From NCBI RefSeq assembly GCF_000699445.3, contig NC_067202.1:10473458-10537457 (forward strand): a stretch of DNA of 64,000 nt, read 5' to 3'. Shown one piece after another: positions 63,353 through 64,000 of this stretch; position 1 is the stretch's first letter, and every line of letters starts with the position of its first letter. The notes beneath the pieces are model-generated. The model made no database searches. It worked only from the letters and a program-made list of their open reading frames with translations, and was not told the origin of the DNA. The stretch is from Schistosoma haematobium (lineage: Eukaryota; Platyhelminthes; Trematoda; Strigeidida; Schistosomatidae). Both the position numbers and the translations under genes were made by a program.

Positions 63353-64000
63353 TTTTTCTTCGATTTGTGATCTTGATAAAAATCACTTAAGTTTTGATCC
63401 ATATCCTGAGAGATTTGGACGAGTTCCAACTAAAATAGGTATACAGTCAGGTCAGAATATTAATTGGGTGAATTCTGCAGACGGATATAGGCAGCTTAGA
63501 CGTCAGAAAATAATGTTTACCTTCGGTTAGATCTGTCACATTTTAGATCAGCACAGATAAATGATAGATTATAAAGGCAAAGAACGAAGTTAGAATCGTA
63601 ATAAAATCTGTGGTATTGTACAAGTCGACATAAGAAGAAATAAAGGGACTTATACTGTGTTCTATGTTGAAGTCAATAAGTAGGTTTAAATCACTGTAAT
63701 TATTTATGGACTAGAGATTACGTCTATCATACGATCTCTGAAAAAGATAGTTTCGATAGGTGTTAACTGCTAAGTGAATCAGTCAATGATCTGAAGATTG
63801 ATATCACGATTTTTGTTTGATCTCCTCCTGACTTTCTTCCAAACTACGCCAATTCTGACTTGCGAGGCATATCAGAGTGAGCAGGTTTTAAGCATGTGCA
63901 ATACATTTTCATATATCGTAATTTACAATTTGAACTACTTTTATCCCATCCATACACTTATAACTTTAGTGTAACTCATCTTACAGTTTCACAATATGTT
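63353..64000. other. No recognisable feature
   Basis: AT-rich sequence without a supported exon or repeat family. A possible minus-strand donor at 63519-63525 does not follow RRM1-like coding sequence. Confidence 0.4.

Noticed and set aside
1..64000. CRISPR arrays, operons, riboswitches or phage genes
   Set aside because: The sequence is eukaryotic with spliced genes; no regularly spaced repeats or prokaryotic gene arrangement were seen.

Overview
The window looks like nuclear DNA of a blood fluke (genus Schistosoma). It is AT-rich with long introns. Its dispersed repeats fit that genus: many tRNA-derived SINEs carrying hammerhead ribozymes (the Sm-alpha type), RTE-like and other non-LTR retrotransposon pieces, a Penelope-like GIY-YIG remnant, and a Mutator-like (MULE) transposase with the very short introns typical of schistosomes. 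The species cannot be fixed from the sequence alone.

The only host gene I can support lies on the minus strand. It is a CELF/Bruno RNA-binding protein of the CELF3-6 (Drosophila Bruno-3) type. Eight phase-compatible coding exons run from 37691 down to 2336. They encode the C-terminal half of RRM1 (37609-37691 and 24946-24994), all of RRM2 (11039-11167, 9393-9472 and the start of 7994-8146) and a long linker rich in Ala, Asn and Ser (7994-8146, 5684-6332, 4323-4427, 2336-2446). RRM3 must lie beyond position 1. The exon for the start of RRM1 was not found and probably lies above 64000. A separate exon at 18966-19887 has its own ATG and ends in a donor whose phase fits the RRM2 exon. It looks like an alternative first exon that would give an isoform without RRM1.

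Region by region: 1-11.2 kb holds the 3' half of the CELF gene with a MITE, SINEs and a Penelope remnant in its introns. 11.2-25 kb holds an RTE insertion with a target-site duplication, a second nearly identical MITE copy, the most complete hammerhead in the window and the alternative first exon. 25-37.6 kb is one large intron with a decayed non-LTR reverse transcriptase, a perfect 18-bp hairpin and a long TA microsatellite. 37.7-58 kb has no recognisable exon and is decayed repeats. 58.0-60.4 kb is a MULE transposase on the plus strand, visibly richer in G+C than its surroundings. 60.4-64 kb is AT-rich spacer ending in another hammerhead SINE.

The most interesting signals are the alternative first exon, the hammerhead SINE units bounded by inverted copies of their own 3' tails, the most intact hammerheads lying on the sense strand of CELF introns, and the transposase with five introns of 29-46 nt.
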